A stretch of 64,000 nucleotides of DNA from positions 2,480,001 through 2,544,000 of the forward strand of contig NC_085053.1 in assembly GCF_963662255.1 (NCBI RefSeq), written 5' to 3'. The DNA comes from Cinclus cinclus (lineage: Eukaryota; Chordata; Aves; Passeriformes; Cinclidae). Below, piece after piece: positions 48,567-58,612 of the stretch. How positions within the stretch are numbered: position 1 is the stretch's first letter; the number at the start of each line of letters is the position of its first letter. The notes beneath the pieces are model-generated. The model saw only the letters and a list, made by a program, of their open reading frames with translations. It made no database searches and was not told the origin of the DNA. A program made the position numbers and the translations under genes.

Positions 48567-50344
48567 TACTGACAGGGAGTATTTAATGACGGATAAGTAT
48601 CTGACAATAACAAATATCTAAGGAACAGCTCCGTGCCTGCTCTCTGCTCCCTCTGGAGCTCCCTGTGTGTCTCTGGCAGATGGGCTGGCAGCGTTCCGTG
48701 CTTTCCTGAAGACGGAGTTCAGCGAGGAGAACCTGGAGTTCTGGCTGGCCTGCGAGGATTTCAAGAAGACGCGCTCGGCAGCCAAGCTGGCCTCCAAGGC
48801 CCAGCGCATCTTCGAGGAGTTCATCGACGTGCAGGCTCCTCGGGAGGTGGGTATGGAGTACCCCGGGCTGCCACAGCATTCCCTTCCCTTCCCTTCCCTT
48901 CCCTTCCCTTCCCTTCCCTTTCCTTCCCTTCCCTTCCCTTCCCTTCCCTTCCCTTCCCTTCCCTTCCCTTCCCTTCCCTTCCCTTCCCTTCCCTTCCCTT
49001 CCCTTCCCTTCCCTTCCCTTCCCTTCCCTTCCCTTCCCTTCCCTTCCCTTCCCTTCCCTTCCCTTCCCTTCCCTTCCCTTCCCTTCCCTTCCCTTCCCTT
49101 CCCTTCCCTGGGGTTGTACAGGGCTCTCCATCTCTCACCACGGGCAGTTCTTCACCTCTGCTTTGCTGCCTGTCAGGAACCCCAAAAAGGGCTCATTTTA
49201 CTCCCTCTCCCAGCTAGGAAGGCTACTGGGAAGGACCCAGATTCACACCGAGGTCACTCTGCTCTCCTTGAGCATTTCCCCCGTGTTATTCAGGAACTGG
49301 ATGATATTTTAAGGACTGGAAGGCTGATTTTTTGATTAGAAATGGGAATGCAGGTAGGATGGGGTCTTTCCTACACTTTGCTCCTGTGGTGAAGTTTCCT
49401 TAGCAGTGTTACATAGTTTTGGCACGCTTAGAATATGGAATTATTAACCAAATGCAGAGAGCTAATCTGTACTGCTGACATCCACACTGAGGTAGACAGC
49501 TTTACTTTCCTGGCTCCTTCAAGCTTGGACACTGAGTTAATAACAACAAATAACATTTTTTCTGTCTTTTTTTTTTTTTTTCTTCCAGACAATAACCCTA
49601 AAAAATGCTGATTACCCTGCTAGGGAAAGAAAGCAGGAAAACTCTGTTGGCTGGCTTTGCAAACAAATGGCAGTCATAACACTATAGGCTGGTTTATTTT
49701 TTCAGGCCTCTCCTCCAGATATTGTAAAGTGATGCTGCTATGGGAAAAATCAAACTATTTATTTTAGATCAACAGAGTTTAGAAACATTTAATAAGAATG
49801 TAGTAATGGTTTAAGCCTAGTTAAAAGTTCATTCACCCATCTATTGGGCATGTGGTGAAGAATAGAGGGAGCCGGAGAGAGGCTGAGTCAGCAGTTTTAG
49901 GTGATGTGCAGCCTAAAAGTCTGAATAAAAGTAATTTGATTTCAGAAGTGCTCAGATCACTGTAAATCCAGCTCCTCCAGGCTTAGGGCAGGATTCACAG
50001 CCCTGGGTCACTAAACCCCCCCGGAGCTGTGGGGGCTGTTCAGGCATGGACCAGGGTAGGACCTTGGTGCAGCTGCTGTTTCACAGCCATGGCTGGGAGG
50101 GAATGCTCCATTTGGAGGAGGCCAGCTGCACACTCAAACTCTCTTCTGCTGCTTTCCCCAGGTGAACATAGACTTCCAGACACGGGAGCTGACGAGAAGA
50201 AATGTGCAGGAGCCCTCCCTCTCTTGCTTTGACCAAGCTCAGGGGAAGGTGCACAGCCTGATGGAGAAAGACTCGTACCCCAGGTTCCTGAGATCCAAAA
50301 TTTACACAGACCTGCTGTCTCAGACCCAGAGGAGGCTCAGCTAG
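36179..50344 (+). CDS. RGS8: Regulator of G-protein signalling 8, complete short isoform
   Basis: R4-family RGS protein: a GTPase-activating protein for Gi/o and Gq alpha subunits, at the membrane and in the nucleus, strongly expressed in cerebellar Purkinje cells in mammals. Exons 36179-36204, 38030-38131, 39044-39108, 48680-48846 and 50162-50344 give 543 bp, i.e. 180 residues plus stop, the human length. N-terminus [23 protein letters not shown] box about residues 56-171 with [20 protein letters not shown] (Gα-contacting Glu-Asn) and [12 protein letters not shown]-terminus [13 protein letters not shown]8 rather than RGS16 or RGS4 from the MAALL.PRR start, [29 protein letters not shown] and the RRLS end. 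Regulation may involve two alternative N-terminal exons and a uORF. Confidence 0.96.
36205..38029. other. RGS8 intron 1
   Basis: No repeat element or further exon recognised. It has TAAT-rich sequence at about 36830-36870 that could be regulatory, and a (GGTGCT)n-like stretch near 37634-37662. Confidence 0.5.
38030..38131 (+). CDS. RGS8: RGS8 coding exon 2
   Basis: Residues 9-43, (R)[18 protein letters not shown] to LPDKPNRAL(K). Acceptor CGACCACAG, donor GAA|GTGAGT. It is the common acceptor for both N-terminal exons. Confidence 0.96.
39044..39108 (+). CDS. RGS8: RGS8 coding exon 3
   Basis: Residues 43-65, (K)[18 protein letters not shown] then SHK(Y): entry into the RGS box, with the W..SFD..L signature of R4 members. 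Acceptor CTTACAG, donor AAT|GTGAGT. Confidence 0.97.
41480..41585 (+). mobile_element. CR1 LINE 3' end, short
   Basis: GCCAGGCTGGATGGGGCTTT, GTGTCCCTGCCCGTGGCA, AAGGTCCCTTCCAGCTCAAA and CCATTCTGGTGGTTCTATGA are a CR1 3' terminus in sense orientation. Confidence 0.88.
42912..42966. repeat. (ATCC)n microsatellite
   Basis: About 13 tetranucleotide units CATC/ATCC. Confidence 0.97.
44065..44125. repeat. Two-copy imperfect tandem repeat
   Basis: AACTGGAAA.CCTGGCAG followed by CAGTCA/TCAGGG occurs twice about 38 bp apart. Confidence 0.65.
44439..44588. repeat. T-rich minisatellite of TTTTTCAGGTATTATA-like units
   Basis: Nine diverged copies of 15-17 bp, each with a T tract, CAG (or variants) and usually GT, e.g. 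TTTTTCAGGTATTTTA. Read in the sense of RGS8, every unit looks like a 3' splice site directly followed by a 5' splice site. Confidence 0.9.
45728..45760. repeat. 33-bp perfect palindrome
   Basis: TATATACTATCTATA, three-base loop GCA, then the exact reverse complement. It lies in a short AT-rich patch (45690-45770) directly before a CR1 fragment. Confidence 0.95.
45785..46030 (+). mobile_element. CR1 LINE fragment from the end of the reverse transcriptase ORF
   Basis: Phrases such as GGATCTGGACAAGCTTGAGA, CCAAGTGCAAGGTGCTGCAC, CAGGCTGGGGGATGAACAG, AAGGACTTGAGGATGCTGGT and GATGAGAGGCTGGACATG match the 3' part of CR1 before its UTR. The frame is broken; no functional protein. Confidence 0.85.
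46167..46206. repeat. Interrupted A-rich run followed by GA repeats
   Basis: Two A homopolymers separated by a single C, then AGAGAGAG. Confidence 0.95.
46575..47275 (-). mobile_element. Third copy of the LTR family, antisense, enlarged
   Basis: Shares with the copies at 4209 and 52486 the ATTTATTAAAGG block (AATAAA on the minus strand, near 46623), CCTTCAAAGGCCACGCCGAGAT, GGTTTTAGTCCATTTGCAT, TTGTTTATGCCCAGGGCCTG, TGTCCTTGAGTC and GGACTGTTTTGTC, and ends AAAGCATCA. It is about 250 bp longer, with extra sequence around 46660-46930. Outer borders are approximate. Confidence 0.65.
47400..48622. repeat. AT-rich satellite, ~95-bp unit, about 13 copies
   Basis: Units begin near 47432, 47506, 47598, 47702, 47798, 47899, 47998, 48086, 48181, 48276, 48375, 48479 and 48567. 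Each has TACTGACAA, then GTATTTAATGACAG, then GATAAGTGTCTGACAATAAT, followed by variable ATAAT filler. CAGATAAGTATCTG is a perfect inverted repeat in some copies and has one change in most others. It ends about 60 bp before RGS8 coding exon 4. Confidence 0.93.
48514..48566. repeat. (AAT)n microsatellite inside the satellite
   Basis: About 17 uninterrupted AAT units between the last two satellite copies. Confidence 0.97.
48680..48846 (+). CDS. RGS8: RGS8 coding exon 4 (RGS box core)
   Basis: A 167-bp exon, the size typical of this exon in R4 RGS genes. (Y)[37 protein letters not shown] to FIDVQAPRE. Codons are GC-rich, in sharp contrast to the AT-rich satellite ending about 60 bp upstream. 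Acceptor TCTCTGGCAG has a short, mixed pyrimidine tract; donor GAG|GTGGGT is followed 34 bp later by (CCCTT)n. Confidence 0.98.
48881..49109. repeat. (CCCTT)n array in RGS8 intron 4
   Basis: About 45 pentamer units with one interruption (TCCTT at 48921). Pure polypyrimidine on the + strand. Begins 34 bp after the exon 4 donor and is followed by a 61-bp tail identical to that of the array at 60006-60269. Confidence 0.98.
49110..49170. repeat. 61-bp tail shared by both (CCCTT)n arrays, copy 1
   Basis: Starts GGGGTTGTACAGGGCTCTCC and ends CTGCTTTGCTGCC; identical at every base to 60270-60330. Sequence differs beyond the last base. Confidence 0.97.
49171..50161. other. RGS8 intron 4, remaining part
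   Basis: Unique-looking sequence with a T run at about 49567-49582 and AATAAA-like motifs; no exon or element recognised. Confidence 0.5.
50162..50344 (+). CDS. RGS8: RGS8 coding exon 5 with stop
   Basis: Residues 121-180, [20 protein letters not shown] to [16 protein letters not shown] and TAG. Contains the SCFDQAQGK helix and [11 protein letters not shown], whose Asp and Arg contact the Gα switch regions in related structures. Confidence 0.98.
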   Translation: MNIDFQTRELTRRNVQEPSLSCFDQAQGKVHSLMEKDSYPRFLRSKIYTDLLSQTQRRLS

Positions 50345-52480
50345 AGCAGCGATGGGGCCCTCAGAAACCACATGCTTCCCACAACAGCCGAAACCCATGT
50401 CTAAATGTGAAACTTCCTTGGTGTTAAAAGCAGTGGGAATGGGAAAAGAGGGAGAAGGAGCAGAGGAAACTTCCAGAGTGATCCAGGCGTGGTGTTAAGA
50501 CTCTTTGACTTTCTGTGCTTTTTTTTTTTTCTTCTGGTTAGCAGTAGCACCTTGCAGTCGTTTCCTCTCTCTAGAACAAACCCACAACCCTCCCGAGTCA
50601 TGGGCTGATCTGTGGGCAAAGCAGGTTTCCTTTAAAATCTCTGGGATGGTTTGTGTGTGACACCTTTCCGTCCTTCCACACATCTCCCTGTCTCTCACCT
50701 CTCCCTGGTGCTTGGAAGGGCCCCAAGGGCAGTTCTGACACTTGTGAAGCCACATCCAGCCCATGTCTCACACGTTGGCTGCTGGGGTCTGGACCCAGAG
50801 AGCGAGGGGAGGGAGGGAGGGAGGGAGGGAGGGAGGGAGAGAGGAGACAAAGGCACAGAATTCATTCCCTTTCCTGGAGAGGAAGCCATCAGCAAACTCA
50901 GCTCACCTCCCCATTTTGTTTGCACACCTTATGATGTTGCTGCTACCCTGCCACTGCCCCTTTTCCTTCAGGGCTGCAGACTCAGAGTATTCTCCACAAG
51001 ACTGTCAAGGAGCTGAGTTTTCCTTGTGAGGAAGGTAATCCCAAATGCTCTCACTAAGCCTGGGGGGCTGGCAAGTCTTCTAATGGGAATGATTGTTTTT
51101 CATGGCTGTTATTTATTTGTGTGGTAGCTCAGTCTCAGGGCCCCAGTCGTCATTCAGGCTCTGTTGTGCTGGGCACTGGACCAAAACCTTGCACAAAGGG
51201 GCTGCCACAGGCTTGGTGGCTCCTCAGGAATGACCTGTTGGGAGAGAGAGGAGAGCAGGAATGTCCCCTCTGCCCCTTGCTGAGGTCTAAGAAAAGCACA
51301 CGACCCGTCTGCCACAGCAGATGGCATTTTTCACGTGGTACCTGGCCAGCACGCGGCAAGGTGAAAAATCACATTTCTATTTTTATTTCCTCAATACTGA
51401 CTGTTCCTATTTACCAGTTGCCCACCGTGGGTTCAGTGCCCTGCAAAGAGCTCCCCAAGACACGGACCCTGCTGCAGGGTGCTTGCTTCCAGTGGGACAC
51501 AGAGAGCATGGAGTGAGCAGGATGGGTGTCTGGGTGTGCAGAGGGCTGTGATGGACGCCCAGATGCACATCCAGTGGTCTGGGTGGCCACTGCAGGAGAA
51601 GACTCTGTGCAGATATCAGGTGTGTAGCACCTCCCCTGTGCTGGGCAATAATTCCTACCACCTGATGGCCCCATTTCCATGGCATTGCTGTTCCAGCTTG
51701 GCAGATTCTTGCAATATTTTTGAGGGGAGAAGCAGACAGCCTGTCTGTGGATTTCAGCTGACAGACCAGAGGTCTGTTTTCTTAATTTCATGAAGGCCTG
51801 GAAAGCGACCCCATGGATCTTTTTCTTCTCTCAGTCATCCCCAGACCAGAGGCTGTAAACCTCTGCTCCAGCCAAGGGTGGTGGGTGGGTTTGATACATC
51901 AGAAAGCTGCTGATAAAGACTTTGTGTAATGTGGTGCAAATGAGGTAGAATGAATTCTAAAGCCAAGTATAACATGTTTGGGGAAAGATAAAAAAAGTCT
52001 CGTTGGATATTAAAAATTACTGTCCATCAATTAAATAAGGAACAGCTTTTTGAGGCTTTTTGCAAGGATGATACTCAGGACAGTAGGACAAATAGGTTTA
52101 GGTTCAAGATAGAGATGGTAACCATGCTGGATTTATTTGGAGGTATATTCTTGTGGTTTCCAAGACACTGAAGTTCAAGTACAGTGCAAGTGCAAACTTT
52201 ATGTTTGCTGGGGAAACCTGAACAGGCTTTTCAGCACCGAGTTGGTCAGCAGCAGAATCCCCCAGGTCTTCGGAAGGACAATCCCATCTCCAGTTAAATT
52301 TCCCTGAGGAATGGTGAGAAAGACCTGCAAGGGAAGGTGGAAATCCTCCCTCTCTGGCTGTGAGCAGAGGCTGGAGGAACTCTCCCAGAAATGCTGTCTG
52401 CCACCCCTGTGTTAGGACAGACTGGGATCTCCCAGGGGTACAGGCTGCTTTTGCAGTTTCCTTTCCCATCTGGGTCACCA
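50345..52480. other. RGS8 3' UTR and downstream spacer
   Basis: Starts with the RGS8 3' UTR; I could not find a convincing AATAAA in the first kilobase, so its end is unknown. Contains a (GGGA)n run and otherwise no recognised feature up to the LTR-associated sequence. Confidence 0.5.
50805..50839. repeat. (GGGA)n microsatellite
   Basis: About eight tetramer units in probable RGS8 3' flanking or UTR sequence. Confidence 0.97.
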
Positions 52481-52485
52481 AAAAC
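52104..52485 (-). mobile_element. Possible leader remnant of the adjacent ERV
   Basis: Lies on the internal side of the antisense LTR and follows the primer-binding-site-like motif. It shows no recognisable retroviral protein; how far the element extends is unclear. Confidence 0.35.
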
Positions 52486-52919
52486 TGATGCCTTGGAGTG
52501 GCCACCTAGAACAGAGGCCAGACAGAGTTAAGAGAGTAAAAGTGGGTATTTATTAAAGGCCTTCAATAGTCACACTTTGGGCAGTCAGAAGCCTCTGAGA
52601 GGCTACACCCAAGATGGACAATGGTCAGGAGTTTGTCAGACAATTATAACTTTGGTCCATTTACATATCAGGGGTTAATTCTCCAATTACAGCTTCAGGT
52701 AATGAAGTCATATTCCCCCAGTTTGCTCTCCCCCAAGTCACTTTTGTTTATACTTTTCAGGGCCTGAGGCTGTAGGGTGTCCTTGAGTTACAGGCCTAGA
52801 GGGATTGTTTTGTCTGACCAAGATGTGGAGTTAACTAACACTTTATATGGAATTTAGAATTAGGCACTAATGCAGTATAGGACTTGAAAAAATAGAAAAG
52901 CTAAAATCTTAAGGCATCA
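52486..52919 (-). mobile_element. LTR of an endogenous retrovirus, antisense, with primer-binding-site-like flank
   Basis: 434 bp bounded by inverted TGATGCC...GGCATCA. Read on the minus strand it has a TATA box (CATATAAAGTG, near 52845) and AATAAA (near 52548). Directly after its 3' end on that strand (52485 downward) comes TGGTGACCCAGATGGGA, close to the primer-binding site complementary to tRNA-Trp used by avian retroviruses. So this is a 5' LTR with some leader, not just a solo LTR; no intact gag, pol or env frame follows. Confidence 0.72.
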
Positions 52920-52929
52920 GCCTGTGGTC

Positions 52930-52965
52930 TCAGTTTTACCCAGTGGTCCCAGTTTTACCCAGCTC
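52930..52965. repeat. Short tandem duplication
   Basis: CAGTTTTACCCAG is present twice, 18 bp apart. Confidence 0.8.
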
Positions 52966-55900
52966 AGCCTCCCAGTACTGTGGCATCAAACAAGTCTTGC
53001 AGGTGGTGAAGGGAGGCCACCTTGTCTGGCCCTGCCTTCCTCCTTTCCACCCTCCTCTTGCCTGCAGGTGCAAAAAGCATCCCAGAGTGAGAGGCCCAGG
53101 GTGTGAGAGCCAGCAGTGGGAGGCTTAAGCAGTCAGGGTTTTTAAAGAGCAGGCGGAAGACCACTGCAGCAGAAAACTGCCTTGTGGTATTCACTCCAGA
53201 CAGAACCTTCTGAGTGGTCTTGGGTGGTGCTGACCTCTGGTGCCAGCTGAGGCACCCCAGACAAGGCTCTGCAGCACCCTGGGGAGGTCACAGAGACAGC
53301 CAGGCCGGGGCACGCAGCAGCAACGAGATGCTTGTGTCAAGGAATGTGAGTGGGGACAATCCCCAGGCTCCCCTGGTGGCTACAAAGCCTGGTCCTGTTC
53401 AGAGTGTCATTCCATCTCTCCACAAGATCCTCCAGCAGCGTTGGTGCTGTTGTCCTTTCCTTTCACGTCAGAACTCATGGGAAATCTTCGAAATGGCCAA
53501 CACAAATGCAAGCTCCCTTCTCTCCTCTGTCCACCTGGGGAATTGCTTGGAGCAGGGCACACCTAGAGATGCCATTGCTGCAGTGGTGACAGGAGCTGGA
53601 ATCAGGCTGGCTGATGTAGAAGTGTTTTCCCTGTTAAACTGGTGCCAGATAAGGCCCTCCATTAAGAACAGCATCCTAGAGCACAGAGTGGAGCAAAAGT
53701 GTTGTCTGAGGCATGTGAGTCTACCACGGTTATTTTTGTTGCTGCTCTTGCAGTTTGTCTCTCTGGAATGAAAACAGACTAGTTATTTAAAGTAAAATTT
53801 TGGTTTTTTTCTTAAACAAGAAAGTGGCACCAGCTGCTTCTTTTATGGCAAATGCTGTTCTGAAGTGAATCAGAATAAGCAGCTTGTAGCTCTACCCCTT
53901 AAACCAGGGGCTGATCAAGGAAATATTGGCTGAGCCAAAGCTTTGGAAAGAGCTGAGTGGTGACTAATCCCCACAAAGGACGAATATCCTATCCTTGATT
54001 CATCTCTTCCTGGTGTGAAAGGGGTATTCACAACCTACAAACCCATTTCCCCTCTCACAAGCACACACCTCCAAAATTTTCCTCCCGTTTGGAATAGTGT
54101 TAAAGTGTGTCATCACATGAAGAGAGGGGGGAAAAAATTGGTTCACTCAGTTCTTTTTATTCTGTTTGCTGGCACATACCAGCACAGTCAGCTCCCAGGC
54201 AGTTTGATGGCAGAAGGGAAAAAGGGTTCACAAATTTCCTATCCCTTTTCTATGAGCTTCAGGTGGTGCTAACCCCAGGATCAGATGCAGAGCTCTAATC
54301 CATCCAAAGTTTCTCCTGCTTTGGTCCATCAGCCAGGCTTGGGATGATTTCCATTACTTTTAGTGGACTCATTAGTGCACCAAGGAGACCTTGTTGTCCA
54401 TGCTGGGAAGGTGTGAAGGGCAAAGTCTTGCCAGTCTAAGCAGGGGAGGGGGAAATTGCTGTGTGTGTCTGGGGGTGTGGGTGGATGAGAGTGCATGTGA
54501 CTTCATCTGTATCTTATTTAGTGTCCTCTGCTAGAGAAGCTTTTCTGAGACATAGATGTGCATGTTAAAATAGGAGAATTAGGCATAATTTACATAAACT
54601 GAGATCTTTAGCCAGTGTTGTGTTTGCCTCGTGTATAAGTCCGAGTAGTAGTAAGAGACGTAAATCTGCCAGGCTTCCAGTTACCCCTAAGAGCACATGT
54701 ATCAAACTGAACTGAATGTTCACTGATAGACACAAAACCAAAATGTTTACAGCATTCAGAGCAATAGCAAAGCATACCTCATGCCAGTCCTGGAGTGCCT
54801 CTCGCCCATCAGTGCAAGCTCTTCCCTCCCTGGGGGCCTCTGGCTTCTCCCTCCAAAGTCCTCTCTCCTTCTCTGTCCTGTCCTGGTTGTCTTCCCTCCT
54901 CCTCTTCCTCCTCCTTGAAGCACTCCAAACCTTCCTGTCCACCAGCACTGTTTGTTCTCATCTGTCTGAGCCTGGGACCCCCTTAACCTCCCCCTGTTTG
55001 CCTCTCCTCCATCCCCATCCATCCCTCCTCTCTCTTTGCCTTTCCCTTCCCCAGACACTCGTCTCTGGTCATGCCATCTCCCTCCTACACTCCTCCTACT
55101 GCCACTGTAAAGCTCTTAGGAGCTCTTCCTTGCCTGTTATATAAGAACAAATGTTTCACATCATTTCTGCATTGTCTTTCATCCCTGAGGCTGCTGCAGT
55201 TGTCTCCTTCCTTGGTGCTGTGCTCTCTCTGGCATCGTAGCATTATATTCCAGAACTGGAATTAAAGTTCATTTTGCTGCTAGACCAGAATGCTTCACTC
55301 TACCACGCACCCCTTGGGCTTTGCAAAGGCTCGTCTTGTCCCCAAGTCTTTTGTCTTCCTTCTTTTTCTCCTTCTTCCATGCACGCTGCACATGCAGTGC
55401 TTGTGGCAGTGGCTGGCTGGGGTAGAGGGCAGCCGTGCTGGGGTCACTCACAGCTGGGCACCCCCGTGGCTCTCTGGTTTATAAAAATAGTCTCAATAAA
55501 GGTGTGTGGGTTGTATTTGCTCGGCAAAGTCAGTCATTGTGCTCTGTGCCTCCTCCTGGCTTTACAGGAGAACGTGCCTCTAACCTGGGACTGCGGTGAA
55601 CTCAGCAGAGTTCAGGGAGCTGAGGCCGTGGGTGGGAGCTGGCAGAGGGGGATGAGTTCCTTACCAAAAACATCCAACATTCCTGGCAAAAAGGCACAGG
55701 AGAAAAGGCTGTGCCTGCTTCTGGAGGGACCAGGGAGCTCTGGGGACCATCTGTGCTGTGAATTGTTTGTCTTAAGTAGCCCCACACCTCCCAATTTGCC
55801 TCATGTGCTGCATGCCCCAGGCTGGCTCTAAAACATGAGGGATGAGGAGCTGCTCAGCTTTGCATTTCCAGTGTAGATAACAGCGTTACCCTGAGAGAAA

Positions 55901-58494
55901 TGTCTTCACGGTGCTCTGTCAGTGCCTGCGGCCCCAGCTGAGAAGCAGTGAGGGGGAGGAGGCACCCGCTGCTGTGTTTGCTCCTTCAGACCTCTGTGGG
56001 ACTCCTGGCCGTAAAGAGAGCAGGGTACGAGCACACCCTGGGCTAGATCCCCCTTCCTTGAGAACCGGGCTGAAGATTTCATCTTCTTATAACCTCTCTC
56101 CCCAGCTCCTCTATGAGTTACTCAAATCAGAGCTCGCACTTGTCCTTAAGCTCCTCGGCACCTCCACCTTGGTGGGATGGCAATGTCCCCTGGAGGACCT
56201 GACTACAGGCCCAAGCACCCACTAAGGCTGCTTGAAATAACAAAGATGTCTCATTCCACTGGAAATGAACCCGTGGGTGTCTCAGAAGAGACTGGGGATG
56301 GCTCTGCTGCAAGCAGTGAACTCAGAAGTGAGCCACCATGTAGAAAGAACAGCTCAAAAGTGCTTCCCTCTGCCACGTTTTTATTTTTGTGAGATCCTCC
56401 AACTCTGCGGTGTCCAGGTGCTGCTGGTGTGGGGAGGCAACCGGCAGGAGCAGTTTGGGCAGGCCACTGCGGGCTGTTCAGTCTGATCCCTTCCAGCTCA
56501 GGGAAAGGCATGGGCTGGGCTCCCTGGGCTCACCCTGCATTAACTGCTTGTTTGCCAGGCTCCCTTTCCCTGGGGGGCTGCAGAAGCTCCTCAGCCACGC
56601 CACAAACCCCACTGGTGACGATTCCCCACCGAGTCGTGTCACCACGTTGTGCAGTGTTACACCCCTTCTGTACAGACACCCTGAGGACCTAATAAACAGC
56701 CTGAGACTATTTGTTCTCTGCCTGAGTGTCTGAAAATCTGCAGTCCCGGGGATGGAGGGGTGTCTCCTGGCCAAACTGCAGAGGGGCAAGAGGACAGGAG
56801 AAGCTGTTTCTCCTCAGCCCCTGGTCTCACTGGTGCAGACACGCTGGATAGGGCAGCAGGGTGGGGATGTGTTGGCTCCAGGCTGTCGATTGCTCGGTTG
56901 GAGCAATTTGGAACCAGGCTTCCCAGAGGTCCAGTTTGGGGAGGTGAGTCAGAAATGTGCCAGTAGGACCTGCAAGGAAGGAAAATCCCAAGAGTCTTCC
57001 AGCAGCACATTGCTGTCCCTCTCTGAGTACACCCCACTGCTGCCCATGATGCATTCCCTGCCCCAAATCCCAAACCCATCACAGCCAGAGGTGGAAACAA
57101 GTGCTGAGCCTGCTCCCTGCACCAGGAGCAGCAGTGGGGGATGCACGAGCTCCTGGGAAAGGAAGCGGCGTGGATGGATCAAGGATGATCAGGTCACGAA
57201 GAGCAAACCACAAATGAAGAGCTTTCTCCAGACTGTAAAAAGCAACCCTGTGCTCCAGCAGGCAGCTCACACTTGAGTCTCAGCTGGGTTCATCCTTATG
57301 GGATAAACCAGGGAGGGATGAGCAGGAGCAGGGTGAGAGTCACCAGGCAGTCATGGGCCAGTTTGGGGGGTCTGGAGGAGCCTGGGATAGCTGGGGAAGG
57401 GTCAGGCAGCAGCTGAGGGCAATCCTGGCTAGCAAGGGGGAAGAGGAGGCATCAGCAGGGAGCAGGGCAGTTGAGGCGAGGTTAGGTTTTAGTGGGAAAT
57501 TACGTGGTGAGAGATTTACTGCAGAAACCATGTGGGGCTTCAGTGAGGAAAGGCTGAGCATCTCCTGAGCAAGTCTAGCCAGCAGGAAAACAGATGACCT
57601 GGATCTCACCTGGCCCTGGGCACACTGAGGGCTCTCGCCTTGCCTGGTGCACAGCCCACTCTCCCTGAGGAAGGTGAGTGTTTGTTCTGTGGTCTGCCTG
57701 GGGTTGCATTTAAAAGCAAAAATTAAATGGGCTTGTTTTCCTCTGGAAATGGGTGTAGTGGAATTTACCAGTCCCTCTGGCTTCTTTCTATCCCCCTTGT
57801 TTTTTCCCCTAAATCCCTTTTTCTACTGTTTTTCCTTTTCATCTGCTGCTTCTTCCCTCAGCCTGTCCCCAAGCCAAACCAATTTGAATGCATCCAAGGA
57901 AGGATCTGCCATTAGTGCTGCTCTGTCTCTCCTCTTAGTTAGGATATATTTAGCCATCATCTTTTAGCTTTCTTTCCTGGCTGTTCAGTGGCTTTAAAAA
58001 GCAGGTGCCGAGAACGGAAAGGGAAGATTAAAAGTACCTGCTGTCAGCTACCTCTCCCTGTGCAGCTGTGCAAAGCGAGCACGTGAGCAGAGTGGATAAC
58101 AGCTGCCCCTCGAAAACCTCATTTGTAATTCTAATTATTACTTTTTTTTTAAATATTACTTCAATAATCTCTTTCCGCACTGCTACAGATTTCCAGAGCA
58201 GCTATTTCCTCCCGTGCTGCATGCAAACACGTTGGGAATCCATCAAACGCCCCACAGGCGAGGGTGAGGGATCCTGCATGGGCAGATGGGATGTCCTGGG
58301 ATGGGCTGGGCAGGCACAGATGGAGCCAGGCTCACCTGCAGCCACACGGACGTGGTGTCCCACAAGTGTCCCTGACTGTCCCTGTCCCATAAGCTGTGCC
58401 CACGGCCAAGACCCAGCTGCAATGTGGAAAACTCAGGGACCAATTGCAAATGCACTGTCTCAGCCTTGGCGCTTTCCCTGCTCCTCCCTGGCAC
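52966..58494. other. Spacer between RGS8 and RGS16
   Basis: No coding exon recognised on either strand; the longer open frames have no resemblance to known proteins. AATAAA motifs occur at about 55495 and 56688 but cannot be tied to a gene. Confidence 0.55.
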
Positions 58495-58612
58495 CATCAT
58501 AGAATTTCTTAGGTTGGAAAAGACTTCTAAGATCACCAGGTCTAACCATTAAGACAGCACTGGCAAGCCTGCCACTAAACCCTGTCCGTATCATGGCACT
58601 CCTGCCTGCACA
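58495..58612 (-). mobile_element. CR1 LINE 3' end, antisense
   Basis: CATCATAGAATTTCTTAGGT, TTGGAAAAGACTTCTAAGAT and CACTGGCAAGCCTGCCACTA match the reverse of a second type of CR1 3' end. Confidence 0.8.

Noticed and set aside
47400..48622. CRISPR-like regular array
   Set aside because: Repeats diverge, spacers are AT filler of variable length, and the DNA is a vertebrate nuclear intron.
48583..49335. Proteins rich in REGKG or PFPSL over the (CCCTT)n arrays, also at 59659-60583
   Set aside because: Translation of a pentamer microsatellite, open in several frames on both strands; the + frame at 48667 is RGS8 exon 4 running past its donor.
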